A stretch of DNA of 64,000 nucleotides from JAJKJG01 sp036556825 (GCA_036556825.1 DATBIR010000023.1:1-64000), one strand, 5' to 3'; positions 49,294 to 58,025 are shown, counted from the stretch's first letter. Notes: a model not told the origin generated them from the letters alone. Numbers and translations are program-made.

Positions 49294-50381
49294 GCGTGGC
49301 ACTCGCACCGCCTCCCGAGCGACTCGACGCCATCCTGTCGCGTCATGCCATCATCACGTCGACCCTGAGCCACGGTGCCGACGCCGAGACCTTCGTCGCT
49401 TTGTCGCGAGAGCTCTCGAGCCTTGATCCCGTCGTCGCCGCCATCCGCGCCTACCGCAGCGCCGCTGACAACCTGTCCGGTCTCCAGGCTTTGATGGACG
49501 ACCCGGGCACGGATGCCGAGATGCGCGCCCTCGCCGAGCTGGAGCGGCCTGAGGCCACGGCAGCGCTGGAGCAGGCCGCCCAGGCCCTCAAGATTCTGCT
49601 GCTGCCGAAGGACGAGGCCGACGAGCGCAGCGCCATCCTCGAGGTTCGCGCCGGCACCGGCGGCGACGAGGCGTCTCTGTTCGCCGGCGACCTGTTCCGC
49701 ATGTACGCGCGCTATGCCGACCTGAAGGGTTGGAAGGTCGAGATCATTTCGGAAAGCGCCGGCACCGTGGGCGGCTACAAGGAGATCGTCGCCGTCATCC
49801 GGGGGCGCGGCGTGTTCGCGCGTCTCAAGTTCGAGAGCGGCGTACACCGCGTGCAGCGCGTGCCCGATACGGAGACTTCGGGCCGCATCCACACCTCCGC
49901 CGCAACCGTGGCGGTCCTGCCCGAAGCCGAGGACGTCGACGTCGCCATCAACGACGCGGACCTGCGCATCGACACGATGCGCGCCGGCGGCGCCGGCGGC
50001 CAGCATGTCAACAAGACCGAGTCGGCCGTGCGCATCACGCATATCCCGAGCGGCATTGTCGTGCTCGTGCAGGACGAGCGCTCGCAGCACAAGAACCGGG
50101 CGCGCGCTTTCGCGCTGCTGCGGGCACGCCTCTACGACATGGAGCGCACGCGCAAGGATGCCGCCCGCGCCGCCGATCGCAAGGCGCAGGTCGGGTCCGG
50201 CGACCGCTCCGAGCGGATTCGCACCTACAATTTCCCGCAAGCCCGGGTCACCGACCATCGCATCAATCTGACGCTCTACAAGCTCGATGAGGTCCTCGAC
50301 GGGACGGCTCTCGACGAGCTGGTGGACGCGCTCGTCACCGAGCATCAGGCGGCGCAGCTGGCGGCGGAGGGCACCGGTTGA
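49290..50381 (+). CDS. prfA: Peptide chain release factor 1
   Basis: Class I release factor for UAA and UAG, 363 aa. The GGQ motif is at 236-238 in AGGAGGQHVNKTESAVR, and the codon-recognition tripeptide appears as PDT in RVPDTETSGRIHTSA, fitting the PxT rule of RF1. Starts at ATGA overlapping the ptsP stop. The product of prmC, directly downstream, methylates the Gln of GGQ. Confidence 0.97.
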   Translation: MSVALAPPPERLDAILSRHAIITSTLSHGADAETFVALSRELSSLDPVVAAIRAYRSAADNLSGLQALMDDPGTDAEMRALAELERPEATAALEQAAQALKILLLPKDEADERSAILEVRAGTGGDEASLFAGDLFRMYARYADLKGWKVEIISESAGTVGGYKEIVAVIRGRGVFARLKFESGVHRVQRVPDTETSGRIHTSAATVAVLPEAEDVDVAINDADLRIDTMRAGGAGGQHVNKTESAVRITHIPSGIVVLVQDERSQHKNRARAFALLRARLYDMERTRKDAARAADRKAQVGSGDRSERIRTYNFPQARVTDHRINLTLYKLDEVLDGTALDELVDALVTEHQAAQLAAEGTG

Positions 50382-51379
50382 TGCGCGCCCCACGCGTTCC
50401 CTCCCCCGCTGACGAGGAGGGCAGGGACGGCGCTTCGCACGCCAACTCATCGCGGTCCGCGCCTGTATCTGCCCCTTCATCGCTGCCCCCCATGAGGGGA
50501 GCGCGCGTCGCGCTCGACTTCCCGCCGGAGATGCGCCGCGGCGACGCCCTTGCGGCGCTTCGGCAGGCATTCATCGCGGCCGGCATCGACACCCCGGGTC
50601 TCGACGCGCGCGTGCTCGTCTGCGCGGCGCTCGGCGTCGATACTGCCGAGATCGCCGCCCGGCCGGACGCGCCGATCGGCCCGGCCGCTGTCCGCCTCGC
50701 CGACTTCGCCCGGCGCCGTCTCGTTCGCGAGCCGGTCGGGCGCATCCTCGGGCGCCGCGAGTTCTGGGGGCTGAGTTTCGAGCTCGCTCCCGAGACCCTG
50801 GAGCCGCGCCCTGACACCGAGACCGTGGTCGAGGCCGCCCTGCGGGCCATTCCGCACCCGCGTGGCGAGCTGCGCATCCTCGATCTCGGCACCGGCTCCG
50901 GGTGTCTTCTCGTCGCCCTGTTGCACGAGCTGCCGGACGCATTCGGCCTAGGCATTGACCGCGCCCCCGGGGCGCTCGCGACGGCACGGCGCAATGCCGC
51001 GCGCAATGGGGTCGCAACGCGGGCCGGCTTCCTCGCCTCGGATTGGGGCGCAGCGCTGCGCGGCCGCTTCGACGTGATCGTCTCGAATCCGCCCTACATC
51101 GCCTCCGCCGAGCTCGCCGGCCTCCCCCCAGAGGTCCGCCAGCACGACCCCGTAGCCGCCCTTGACGGCGGCCACGACGGGCTCGCCGCCTATCGGGCCA
51201 TCCTTGCGCAGGCTCGCGCGCTGCTGGCCCCGGGGGGTGCGCTGGTGGTGGAGATCGGCCTCGGCCAGGACAGGGAGGTTGTGGACTTGGCGAGGACGCA
51301 CGGGCTGGCTGTGGACAGTGTGGCCAGGGACCTCTCGGGACACCCGCGGGCGATTGTGTTGAAGGGGCCACAATCTTGA
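50381..51379 (+). CDS. prmC: Peptide chain release factor N5-glutamine methyltransferase, with N-terminal extension
   Basis: SAM-dependent enzyme of 332 aa that methylates the GGQ glutamine of release factors. Catalytic core: LEPRPDTETVVEAAL, LDLGTGSGCLLVALLHELP and the NPPY motif in VIVSNPPYIASAEL. The family protein usually begins near MRRGDALAALRQAF (ATG at 50531). Here the frame continues upstream to 50381, where ATG overlaps the prfA stop (TGATG) and GGAGGG lies about 12 bases before, giving about 50 extra residues rich in Ser/Ala/Pro/Arg with internal DNA palindromes. Whether that extension is translated is open; starts at 50492 and 50531 lack ribosome sites. Confidence 0.93.
   Translation: MRAPRVPSPADEEGRDGASHANSSRSAPVSAPSSLPPMRGARVALDFPPEMRRGDALAALRQAFIAAGIDTPGLDARVLVCAALGVDTAEIAARPDAPIGPAAVRLADFARRRLVREPVGRILGRREFWGLSFELAPETLEPRPDTETVVEAALRAIPHPRGELRILDLGTGSGCLLVALLHELPDAFGLGIDRAPGALATARRNAARNGVATRAGFLASDWGAALRGRFDVIVSNPPYIASAELAGLPPEVRQHDPVAALDGGHDGLAAYRAILAQARALLAPGGALVVEIGLGQDREVVDLARTHGLAVDSVARDLSGHPRAIVLKGPQS
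50397..50500 (+). repeat. Palindrome-rich insert at the 5' end of prmC
   Basis: CCTCC-type and GGAGG-type runs (TCCCTCC near 50398-50404 with GGAGGG near 50416-50421) and CCCCTTCAT (50472-50480) with ATGAGGGG (50492-50499) form imperfect hairpins. The segment encodes the extra N-terminal residues of PrmC in frame. It resembles the hairpin before argJ in base make-up, so it may be the same kind of element inserted into or beside the gene. Confidence 0.4.
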
Positions 51380-51381
51380 GA

Positions 51382-51405
51382 AAATGCCCTTGCGCAAGGG
51401 CATTT
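51382..51405. terminator. Perfect 24-nt palindrome after prmC
   Basis: AAATGCCCTTGC (51382-51393) and GCAAGGGCATTT (51394-51405) are exact reverse complements, starting three bases after the prmC stop. It would form a hairpin with a tiny GCGC-type loop and A/T-rich feet. The A-run and T-run on both sides suggest a terminator that could work in both directions. Confidence 0.6.
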
Positions 51406-51439
51406 GCCGTCCCACATGGGGGATCGGTCGAGAAATTGC

Positions 51440-51468
51440 TTGTTGCCAGCGGCCAAAGCCGCTAACTT
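51440..51468 (+). promoter_or_regulatory. Predicted promoter with internal dyad, upstream of the DUF4167 gene
   Basis: TTGTTG (51440-51445), a 17-base spacer and TAACTT (51463-51468). The spacer contains the dyad AGCGGC-CAAA-GCCGCT (51448-51463), placed like an operator between the -35 and -10 boxes. Confidence 0.5.
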
Positions 51469-51742
51469 GCTACAGGAGATCGTGAACGGTCCGGCAGATT
51501 CGGCTGGGTTCGAGGCATAGAAGCCCACCCGCCGCAGGACAGAACGATATCAGCCGCGCAATCGGGGCAGAAGACAGGTCCGGCGCGGTGACCATGAACC
51601 CGACACTAAAGGACGACCTCGGACAATAAGCCCAGGTTGGACGCAGAGCGAGGATGTTCACGCGGATGGCGGTACGGCCCTGTCCGGCGGGGCCATTCGC
51701 ATCGTGTGACATCGACAGACAGCGAGGGTCGTAATCGTATCC

Positions 51743-52597
51743 ATGAGACCAGGACAGAACAGGCGCATGCGCGGCCGCAATCGCAACAAGGGACCCAATC
51801 CCCTGACGCGGACCTACGAGTCGAACGGACCGGATGTTAAAATCCGGGGCACGGCCCAGCACATTGCCGACAAATACGCGCAGCTTGCGCGCGACGCGCA
51901 GGCAAGCGGCGACCCGGTAGCGGCCGAGAACTATTTGCAGCACGCCGAGCATTATTATCGCATCATCGCTGCCGCGCAGGAGCAGTTCCGAGACCAGTTC
52001 GGCGCGTTCCAGCGTCCCTTCGACGAGGACGGCGACGAGGACGCCGCTCCGGGCATGAACGGCCACGGCTATGCCCAGGGCGAGCGCTTCGCCGGCCCTC
52101 AGAGCGGCGACGACGCCGATCCCGGCATGCAGCCGCAGCCGTTCGAAGGCCGCGGCGGCAACGGCGAGCAGCGCCCGCGATTTAACCGCGGTGACCGGCA
52201 GGAGCGGCGCGATCAGTTCGGCCGCCAGGACCGCGGCGAACGCCGTGACCGCTTTCCGCGCAACGAGCAGCCGCGCCAGGATTTCCAACGCGACGAGCAA
52301 CGGCAGGAGTTCAATCGCGAGGATCGCCGCCGCCGTGACGAGGGCGACGAGCAGGCCAACGGCCTGCCGGCGTTCCTGACCAATCCGGTGCGGCAGCAGC
52401 CGATCAGCCTCGACGAGGAGCAGAACGGCGAGCGCGCCGCGCCGGAGGTGGCCGCCGAGGAGGCCGGCGAGTCGAACGGTCGCTACGGCAGCCGTCCCCG
52501 CCGCCGCCGCCGCCGTTACGGCAACGGTCAGGGCGATGAGGGCGCGAACGAGACGGGCACCGATTTCGGCCCCGAGAATGCCGAGCCGTCCGAGTGA
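51743..52597 (+). CDS. DUF4167 domain protein
   Basis: Protein of 284 aa. DUF4167 covers about the first 90 residues: MRPGQNRRMRGRNRNKGPNPLTRTYESN, then IRGTAQHIADKYAQLARDAQASGDPVAAENYLQHAEHYYRIIA. The rest is disordered and very rich in Arg, Glu, Gln and Gly, with repeated RR/RD/GDR motifs, which suggests binding to RNA or membranes. The family is limited to alphaproteobacteria and has no fixed function; its place next to prmC and clpB fits what I recall for the order. It ends at a strong terminator. Confidence 0.93.
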   Translation: MRPGQNRRMRGRNRNKGPNPLTRTYESNGPDVKIRGTAQHIADKYAQLARDAQASGDPVAAENYLQHAEHYYRIIAAAQEQFRDQFGAFQRPFDEDGDEDAAPGMNGHGYAQGERFAGPQSGDDADPGMQPQPFEGRGGNGEQRPRFNRGDRQERRDQFGRQDRGERRDRFPRNEQPRQDFQRDEQRQEFNREDRRRRDEGDEQANGLPAFLTNPVRQQPISLDEEQNGERAAPEVAAEEAGESNGRYGSRPRRRRRRYGNGQGDEGANETGTDFGPENAEPSE

Positions 52598-52617
52598 ACT
52601 GGGTTTCGCGACGCATG

Positions 52618-52644
52618 AAAGGGAGGGGTCGCCCTCCCTTTTTT
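52618..52644 (+). terminator. Rho-independent terminator of the DUF4167 gene
   Basis: Ten-base stem AAAGGGAGGG (52618-52627) with CCCTCCCTTT (52632-52641), loop GTCG, followed by further T residues. It separates the gene from the convergent MOSC-domain gene. Confidence 0.88.
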
Positions 52645-52657
52645 GTTTGCGGCTTTG

Positions 52658-53452
52658 CTATGCGAGCGGGAGCGCCTGCTGCGCCTCCGGCGCAACCTCC
52701 AGGCGTCCGCCCTCGGCAATGACGCCCCCGCGCAGCACCTCTGCGTAGATGCCGCAATCGATGTGGCCGAGGTGGCGCATCAACGTTCTTGGGATTTCGA
52801 GGTCCCGGGCGCCGGTGCCAGGATCGACGTTTGTGGCTGCGCATCGCTCGATGCGCTTCGTCACCTTCAGCCGCAGTCCCGACGGGCTTGTGAGCACTTT
52901 GCCGACGAGATCGAGCTCGGCCCACGGCGCCAGCCCCTCCACATGGATGTTACCGCGAAAGCGCAGCGGATCGACCGGCGCGCCGGCCAGTTCCTCGAGC
53001 GCCTGCACGCTCGCCAGATTGATGATGGAGACGAAGCCCCTGCTCGAGTCGGTGAAGCGAAACCCGTCAGGCGCTGAAAGTATTTTAGGAGGGCCGCGCA
53101 GCTCGCGCGGCATGAAGCGCCTGAAGAAGGCCTCGATCGGGAGCCGCCCGGCCTCGCTCGACAACGCACCGCGCGCCACCTCCCGCCCACCATCCGCGAT
53201 GCTGAGCTCGGTCGTTGCGTCGTCGTAGCGCGTCCTCAGCCGCGCCAGGGCCTCGTTGCGCATCAGCATCAGGAACTTGATCTTGGGCTGATGCCGCGGG
53301 GCCGCCGCATCGAAGCCGGACGGCCCGTTCTCGATCGCATAGAGCCGATCGGCGGGGAAACCGCCACCCTCGGCCAGGTCGGCCTGCGTGAGCCGTTCCG
53401 GCGAGAGGCCTTTGACGGGATAGCGATAGAGGGAGGCGACGCGCAGCTGCAT
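52658..53452 (-). CDS. MOSC domain protein (YcbX/mARC-like)
   Basis: Molybdenum-cofactor-binding-fold protein of 264 aa. The beta-barrel N-domain begins LRVASLYRYPVKGLSPERLTQADLAEGGGFPADRLYAIENGP. The MOSC domain contains FRGNIHVEGLAPWAELDLVGKVL, then VTKRIERCAATNVDPGTGARDLEIPRTLMRHLGHIDCGIYAEVL with the cofactor-binding Cys in RCAATN. Related proteins reduce N-hydroxylated compounds. Start set at MQLRVASLY (53452), an upstream in-frame ATG at 53467 being less likely. Confidence 0.9.
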   Translation of the reverse strand: MQLRVASLYRYPVKGLSPERLTQADLAEGGGFPADRLYAIENGPSGFDAAAPRHQPKIKFLMLMRNEALARLRTRYDDATTELSIADGGREVARGALSSEAGRLPIEAFFRRFMPRELRGPPKILSAPDGFRFTDSSRGFVSIINLASVQALEELAGAPVDPLRFRGNIHVEGLAPWAELDLVGKVLTSPSGLRLKVTKRIERCAATNVDPGTGARDLEIPRTLMRHLGHIDCGIYAEVLRGGVIAEGGRLEVAPEAQQALPLA

Positions 53453-53568
53453 GCGCGTCGATAGCACCGTCTTCGCGCCGGCGGGAATACTCTCTGAGCA
53501 GACGGGTTTTCCGCTTGCGCAGAAAGGGGGGAACCGGGGAAGTCCCGGATCCGCTCAGAGCGTGATTG

Positions 53569-53820
53569 TTACGTATCGCCGCTGCGGGCCACGCGCGAGC
53601 GCTTGAGCTGCGGCGTGAATCCGGCTTCGGCGCCGCGCATGGCGTCGCTCATGTGCGGATCGTTGGCCGGCCGCATGCCGTCATGTGGCGTGTGATGCGG
53701 AGGAATCTTGGCGCCGGTTTCCGCCTCCTGCTTCATGGCCAGCGCCTTGTCCATGTTCCTCTGCAGTTCGGTGTTGCCGCCGCGGCTGAACAAGCCGCCC
53801 AATCGTGAAAAGAAACCCAT
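53569..53820 (-). CDS. Small hypothetical protein
   Basis: 83 aa, beginning MGFFSRLGGLFSRGGNTELQRN. No membrane segment; the middle is rich in His/Pro/Asp (IPPHHTPHDGMRPANDPHMSD). Its start follows AGAGGCGGCAGCG. It is 43 bp downstream of the next small gene on the same strand, so the two may form an operon near clpB. I do not recognise it. Confidence 0.55.
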   Translation of the reverse strand: MGFFSRLGGLFSRGGNTELQRNMDKALAMKQEAETGAKIPPHHTPHDGMRPANDPHMSDAMRGAEAGFTPQLKRSRVARSGDT

Positions 53821-53863
53821 CGCTGCCGCCTCTCAAAATCTGTTGGCTGTCGGACAACGCGTC

Positions 53864-54169
53864 TTAGCGACCCTGGTTCGCTACCGGCTTGCTGTCGTCT
53901 CGCCCGTCGCCGACCTGCTCGGCTTCGACGATCGATTGCGGGGAGCCCGAGCCACGCGCCGTCCGCGGCTTCACGCCGCCGGCTTCGAGGCCCTCATTAG
54001 TGCCGGACAGCGACCGGGCTTTGTTGCCATGCTCACCGAACGTCTCGGGCGTCACCGATGGCTGGCGCATGAACGGCGCCTCCATGGTGGCGGAGCCCAT
54101 TTCTGCATTGCGGATCAGATCAGCCCGGGCCTTCTCGGCCTCGGAGCGCGGGTCATGCGTCTTGGCCAT
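53864..54169 (-). CDS. Small hypothetical protein, probable stress-related
   Basis: 101 aa, acidic and hydrophilic: MAKTHDPRSEAEKARADLIRNAEMGSATMEAPFMRQPSVT, then a Gly/Ser-rich tail. The ATG at 54169 has AAGGAG six bases upstream. It reads away from clpB. A GGAAC-N17-CATT motif on its strand resembles the alphaproteobacterial general-stress (EcfG) promoter. I do not know its family. Confidence 0.6.
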   Translation of the reverse strand: MAKTHDPRSEAEKARADLIRNAEMGSATMEAPFMRQPSVTPETFGEHGNKARSLSGTNEGLEAGGVKPRTARGSGSPQSIVEAEQVGDGRDDSKPVANQGR

Positions 54170-54213
54170 GCGCGTCTCCTTGTCTGACAAAGTTGGTGCC
54201 GCCCTTGCTGATC

Positions 54214-54239
54214 AATGCTGTCGAGCGCGCAATCGTTCC
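54214..54239 (-). promoter_or_regulatory. Candidate EcfG-type promoter of the small gene at 54.1 kb
   Basis: Reading leftward: GGAAC (54239-54235), 17 bases, CATT (54217-54214). The EcfG consensus in alphaproteobacteria is GGAAC-N16/17-CGTT, so the -10 differs at one base. It lies 45 bp from the ATG. Confidence 0.3.
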
Positions 54240-54248
54240 GGCATCCCC

Positions 54249-54278
54249 CTTTTGTTGCAATGTGGCCACACCTACATA
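54249..54278 (+). promoter_or_regulatory. Candidate heat-shock promoter of clpB
   Basis: CTTTTG (54249-54254), a 16-base spacer that contains the palindrome TGTGGCCACA (54261-54270), then CCTACATA (54271-54278), which resembles the RpoH -10 sequence CYTATNT. The clpB start is about 92 bp downstream. The -35 match is weak. Confidence 0.35.
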
Positions 54279-54369
54279 CGGAAAGCGCTGATGCTCATTT
54301 GAGATCGGTCAATCCGGAGGCGTGCGGATTCGGGCTAATGACGGTCCGCACGGCCCACAGAGGTGACGC

Positions 54370-56997
54370 ATGAAGATCGAACGTTATACCGAGAGGGCGC
54401 AGGGCTTTTTGCAGGCGGCGCAGGCCATCGCCATGCGCGAGGGTCACCCGCAATTCACCCCCGAACACGTCCTGAAGGCTCTGCTTGATGATCCCGAGGG
54501 GATGGCCGCCGGGCTGATCAGCCGCGCCGGCGGCGACGCCCGCCAGGCACGCCGTGACGTCGATGCCTGGATTGGCAAGCAGCCGAAGGTGTCGGGCGCG
54601 GCGGCGCAGCCGCAGGCGACCCGTGAATTGATGCGCCTGTTCGACACGGCCGAGAAGGCTGCCGACAAGGCCGGCGACTCCTTCGTGACCGTCGAGCGGC
54701 TGCTGCTCGCCCTCGCCATCGAGAAGGACAGCGAAGCCGGCAGGATTCTGGGGCGCGCTGGCGTCAACGCCGCAGCGCTCAACGAGGCAATCAATGCCTT
54801 GCGCCAGGGCCGCAAGGCCGACAGCGCTTCGGCCGAGAACGCCTACGAAGCCCTGAAGAAATACGCGCGCGACCTCACCGAGGCGGCGCGCGAGGGCAAG
54901 CTCGATCCGGTGATCGGACGCGACGAGGAGATCCGCCGCACCATCCAGGTATTGTCGCGGCGCACCAAGAACAATCCGGTTCTGATCGGCGAACCCGGCG
55001 TCGGCAAGACCGCGATCGTCGAAGGCCTTGCGTTGCGCATCGTCAACGGCGACGTGCCGGAGAGCCTCAAGGACAAGCGCCTCCTCGCCCTCGACATGGG
55101 CGCCCTGATCGCCGGCGCCAAGTATCGTGGCGAATTCGAAGAGCGTCTCAAGGGCGTGCTGCAGGAGGTGATCGCCGCCGAAGGGGACATCATCCTATTT
55201 ATCGACGAGATGCACACGCTGGTCGGAGCCGGAAAGGCGGACGGCGCCATGGACGCCTCCAACCTGCTCAAGCCGGCGCTGGCGCGCGGCGAGCTGCATT
55301 GCGTCGGCGCGACCACGCTCGATGAATACCGCAAGCATGTGGAGAAGGACGCGGCGCTGGCCCGACGTTTTCAGCCGGTCTTCGTCACCGAGCCGACCGT
55401 CGAGGACACGGTCTCGATCCTGCGCGGCCTCAAGGAGCGCTACGAGCAGCACCACGGCGTGCGCATCCAGGACTCGGCGATCGTCGCGGCGGCGACGCTC
55501 TCGCACCGCTACATCAGCGACCGCTTCCTGCCCGACAAGGCCATCGACCTCGTCGACGAGGCGGCCTCGCGCCTGCGCATGCAGGTCGATTCGAAGCCTG
55601 AGGAACTCGACAATGTCGATCGCGAGATCGTGCGCATGAAGATCGAGGCCGAGGCGCTCAAGAAGGAGACCGATGCGGCATCGAAAGAGCGCCTGCAGCG
55701 GCTCGAGACGGAGCTCGCCGATCTTGAGCAGCGTTCGGCCGAAATCACGGCGCGCTGGCAGGCGGAGAAGAACAAGCTCGGCCGCGCGGCCGAGATCAAG
55801 AAGAAGCTCGATGAGGCGCGCACGCAGCTTGCCAACGCACAGCGTTCAGGCGACTTCGCCAAGGCCGGCGAGTTCGCGTACGGCATTATCCCCGGACTGG
55901 AGAAGGAGCTGCGCGAGATCGAGGCCGCCGGCGACGGCAAGGCCGATGGCGCCCTGATGGAAGAAGCGGTGACGCCCGACCACGTCGCACAGGTGGTGTC
56001 GCGATGGACCGGCGTGCCCGTCGACAAGATGCTCGAAGGCGAACGCGAAAAGCTTCTCAAGATGGAAGACGATCTGGCACGGCGGGTGGTCGGCCAGCGC
56101 GAGGCCGTCGAGGCCGTGGCGACGGCGGTGCGCCGCGCCCGCGCCGGCCTGCAGGATCCAAACCGGCCAATCGGCTCGTTCATCTTCCTGGGTCCCACCG
56201 GCGTCGGCAAGACCGAGCTGACCAAGGCCCTTGCCGCGTTCCTGTTCGACGACGAGCAGGCGCTGATCCGCATCGACATGTCGGAATACATGGAGAAGCA
56301 CTCGGTCGCGCGCCTGATTGGCGCGCCACCCGGCTATGTCGGCTATGAGGAAGGCGGGGCGCTGACGGAAGCGGTCCGACGCCGGCCTTATCAGGTAATC
56401 CTGTTCGACGAGATCGAGAAGGCGCACCATGACGTGTTCAACGTGCTGCTACAGGTGCTCGACGACGGACGTCTGACCGACGGCCAAGGCCGCACCGTCG
56501 ATTTTCGCAACACGCTGATCGTGATGACATCCAATCTCGGCGCCGAGTATCTGGTCAACCAGCCGGAAGGCCAGGATTCGGATGCGGTCCGGGATGAAGT
56601 GATGGCCGTGGTGCGCAGCCATTTCCGGCCCGAGTTCCTCAACCGTGTCGACGAGATCATCCTGTTCCATCGCCTCAGGCGCGAGCAGATGACGGCCATC
56701 GTCGACATCCAGATGGCGCGCCTGCAGAAGCTCCTCGACGAGCGCAAGATCGTGTTGCGCCTGTCGCCGGAGGCACGCGGCTGGCTCGGAGAGAAGGGCT
56801 ATGATCCGGCTTACGGGGCGCGCCCGCTCAAGCGCGTGATCCAGAAGCACGTCCAGGATCCGCTCGCCGAACTGATCCTGTCCGGCCACATCCGCGAGGG
56901 CGAAACCATTCCCGTCACGCTTGGGCCGGGGGGGCTGATGATCGGCGAGTTCTCGGCGGGCCAGGAGAAGCGCCCGGTGGGCGTCGCCCTTAACTGA
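54370..56997 (+). CDS. clpB: ATP-dependent protein disaggregase ClpB
   Basis: AAA+ hexameric disaggregase of 875 aa that, with DnaK, dissolves protein aggregates after heat stress. N-domain (1-145; MKIERYTERAQGFLQAAQAIAM), first ATPase with Walker A GEPGVGKTAIVEG near residue 207, the middle coiled-coil domain (about 410-530; RLQRLETELADLEQRSAEITARWQAEKNKL), and second ATPase with GPTGVGKTELTKALA near 608. The end LGPGGLMIGEFSAGQEK is short. Full length. A ribosome site (AGAGG) precedes the ATG. Confidence 0.98.
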   Translation: MKIERYTERAQGFLQAAQAIAMREGHPQFTPEHVLKALLDDPEGMAAGLISRAGGDARQARRDVDAWIGKQPKVSGAAAQPQATRELMRLFDTAEKAADKAGDSFVTVERLLLALAIEKDSEAGRILGRAGVNAAALNEAINALRQGRKADSASAENAYEALKKYARDLTEAAREGKLDPVIGRDEEIRRTIQVLSRRTKNNPVLIGEPGVGKTAIVEGLALRIVNGDVPESLKDKRLLALDMGALIAGAKYRGEFEERLKGVLQEVIAAEGDIILFIDEMHTLVGAGKADGAMDASNLLKPALARGELHCVGATTLDEYRKHVEKDAALARRFQPVFVTEPTVEDTVSILRGLKERYEQHHGVRIQDSAIVAAATLSHRYISDRFLPDKAIDLVDEAASRLRMQVDSKPEELDNVDREIVRMKIEAEALKKETDAASKERLQRLETELADLEQRSAEITARWQAEKNKLGRAAEIKKKLDEARTQLANAQRSGDFAKAGEFAYGIIPGLEKELREIEAAGDGKADGALMEEAVTPDHVAQVVSRWTGVPVDKMLEGEREKLLKMEDDLARRVVGQREAVEAVATAVRRARAGLQDPNRPIGSFIFLGPTGVGKTELTKALAAFLFDDEQALIRIDMSEYMEKHSVARLIGAPPGYVGYEEGGALTEAVRRRPYQVILFDEIEKAHHDVFNVLLQVLDDGRLTDGQGRTVDFRNTLIVMTSNLGAEYLVNQPEGQDSDAVRDEVMAVVRSHFRPEFLNRVDEIILFHRLRREQMTAIVDIQMARLQKLLDERKIVLRLSPEARGWLGEKGYDPAYGARPLKRVIQKHVQDPLAELILSGHIREGETIPVTLGPGGLMIGEFSAGQEKRPVGVALN

Positions 56998-57158
56998 CCT
57001 GCAGAGCCGCCGGGATCGCCCCGGACGTGTCGCGACGCCACGCAGCGTCGGCATTGCTCCCGGGCCCACTCTCAAAGGAAGTGATGAGGCCGGATATCAT
57101 CTGTGCCATGGCGTGCAGTGCAGCGCCACGGCACAGATCGGCTGTCAGGAAACCAAGA

Positions 57159-57470
57159 TCAGCGCCGGACTTCCGTGCAGACGCGGTTGCCGGCAGCATC
57201 GGTCGTGCAGGTACGTTCCGTGACCGGCGGCGACGGCTGCTGCACGATGACGTGTTCCTCGACGCGCGGCCGCGACGCATTTTCGGCGGCGGCGCCGGTC
57301 GCGGCCCCGACACCTGCACCGACGACAGCTCCGACAGGGCCGCCGACGATGGCGCCCGCGACGCCCCCCGTGGCGGCCCCGGCGGCGGCGCCTTCACCCT
57401 GGGCTGTGGCGAACGTCGGCGCGGCTACTGCCATCGCCAGCGCTAGGCCAGCAAGAATGCTTCTGCGCAT
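57159..57470 (-). CDS. Glycine-zipper outer-membrane or periplasmic protein
   Basis: 103 aa. A signal peptide (RRSILAGLALAMAVAAPTFATAQG) leads into a Gly/Ala zipper (GAAAGAATGGVAGAIVGGPVGAVVGAGVGAATGAAAE) and a short tail with two Cys near TCTTDAAGNRVCTEV. Glycine-zipper proteins of this size are common envelope proteins of unclear function. GAGAGGAG lies nine bases before the ATG at 57470. It is convergent with clpB. Confidence 0.8.
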   Translation of the reverse strand: MRRSILAGLALAMAVAAPTFATAQGEGAAAGAATGGVAGAIVGGPVGAVVGAGVGAATGAAAENASRPRVEEHVIVQQPSPPVTERTCTTDAAGNRVCTEVRR

Positions 57471-57699
57471 GACAAAAAACTCCTCTCTGTGATGAGTACG
57501 CAACGCCCGGAGCCGGCCGGAGTTCCGCCCCCCGCGGCGACCCGGAAAGCCGTTGGGACGCAGCCGCTTGCATGGCGTCCCTTGCCCAGTGACAACCGCC
57601 CAGACCCGCGCTTTCGCCCCTTCGCGCGTGCCGGCACCGAGTTGCCGGCTTGCGGCGCGAGCCGGTAGGATCAGGCGGTCAGAAAATGGGTGGGGGCCC

Positions 57700-57930
57700 A
57701 TGAACGACTCGACGCACGCACAGCCCGTGCACGCCGTCGAACGCGACAGCGCCGCCGAGCCGGCGGCTTTGCTGCAGCGCGTAGCGGCTGCCATGCGGGA
57801 AATCGAAGAGGCCACGCAGGAGCGCAACAGCGAAGAGGTGCGCGCCGCGCGCGCTCAACTCGCAGCCCTGCACGGGGTCGCCCGCCTGCGCAAGGTGCTC
57901 GAAGCGACCTCGACGCCCGACGCCGCCTGA
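57700..57930 (+). CDS. Small hypothetical helical protein
   Basis: 76 aa. After a Thr/His/Glu-rich start (MNDSTHAQPVHAVERDSAAEP) the rest is one amphipathic helix (ALLQRVAAAMREIEEATQERNSEEVRAARAQLAALHGVARLRKVLEAT) that could self-associate as a coiled coil. The ribosome site is weak (GGGGGCCC). Family unknown. Confidence 0.5.
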   Translation: MNDSTHAQPVHAVERDSAAEPAALLQRVAAAMREIEEATQERNSEEVRAARAQLAALHGVARLRKVLEATSTPDAA

Positions 57931-58025
57931 TCTCATCCGACGTAATACATTCCAACGTTCTGCCGCGAACGCTCGCCGAAGCGTCTGATCGGACAAGGAA
58001 CTCCGTCCAGAGGACCGGACCGCTC

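Larger units (their letters stand above)
51380..51742. other. 363-bp leader region between prmC and the DUF4167 gene
   Basis: No gene in this stretch. It begins with a perfect palindrome, then carries a promoter with a dyad in its spacer at 51440-51468, leaving a leader of about 265 bases before the DUF4167 start. The leader is purine-rich with several short complementary segments (for example CCTGTCCGGCGGGGCC near 51690). It may be a structured 5' untranslated region or a small RNA. Confidence 0.5.

Noticed and set aside
53821..53863. A gene or operator between the two small leftward ORFs before clpB
   Set aside because: Only 43 bp, no dyad or promoter of note; most likely just an operon spacer.
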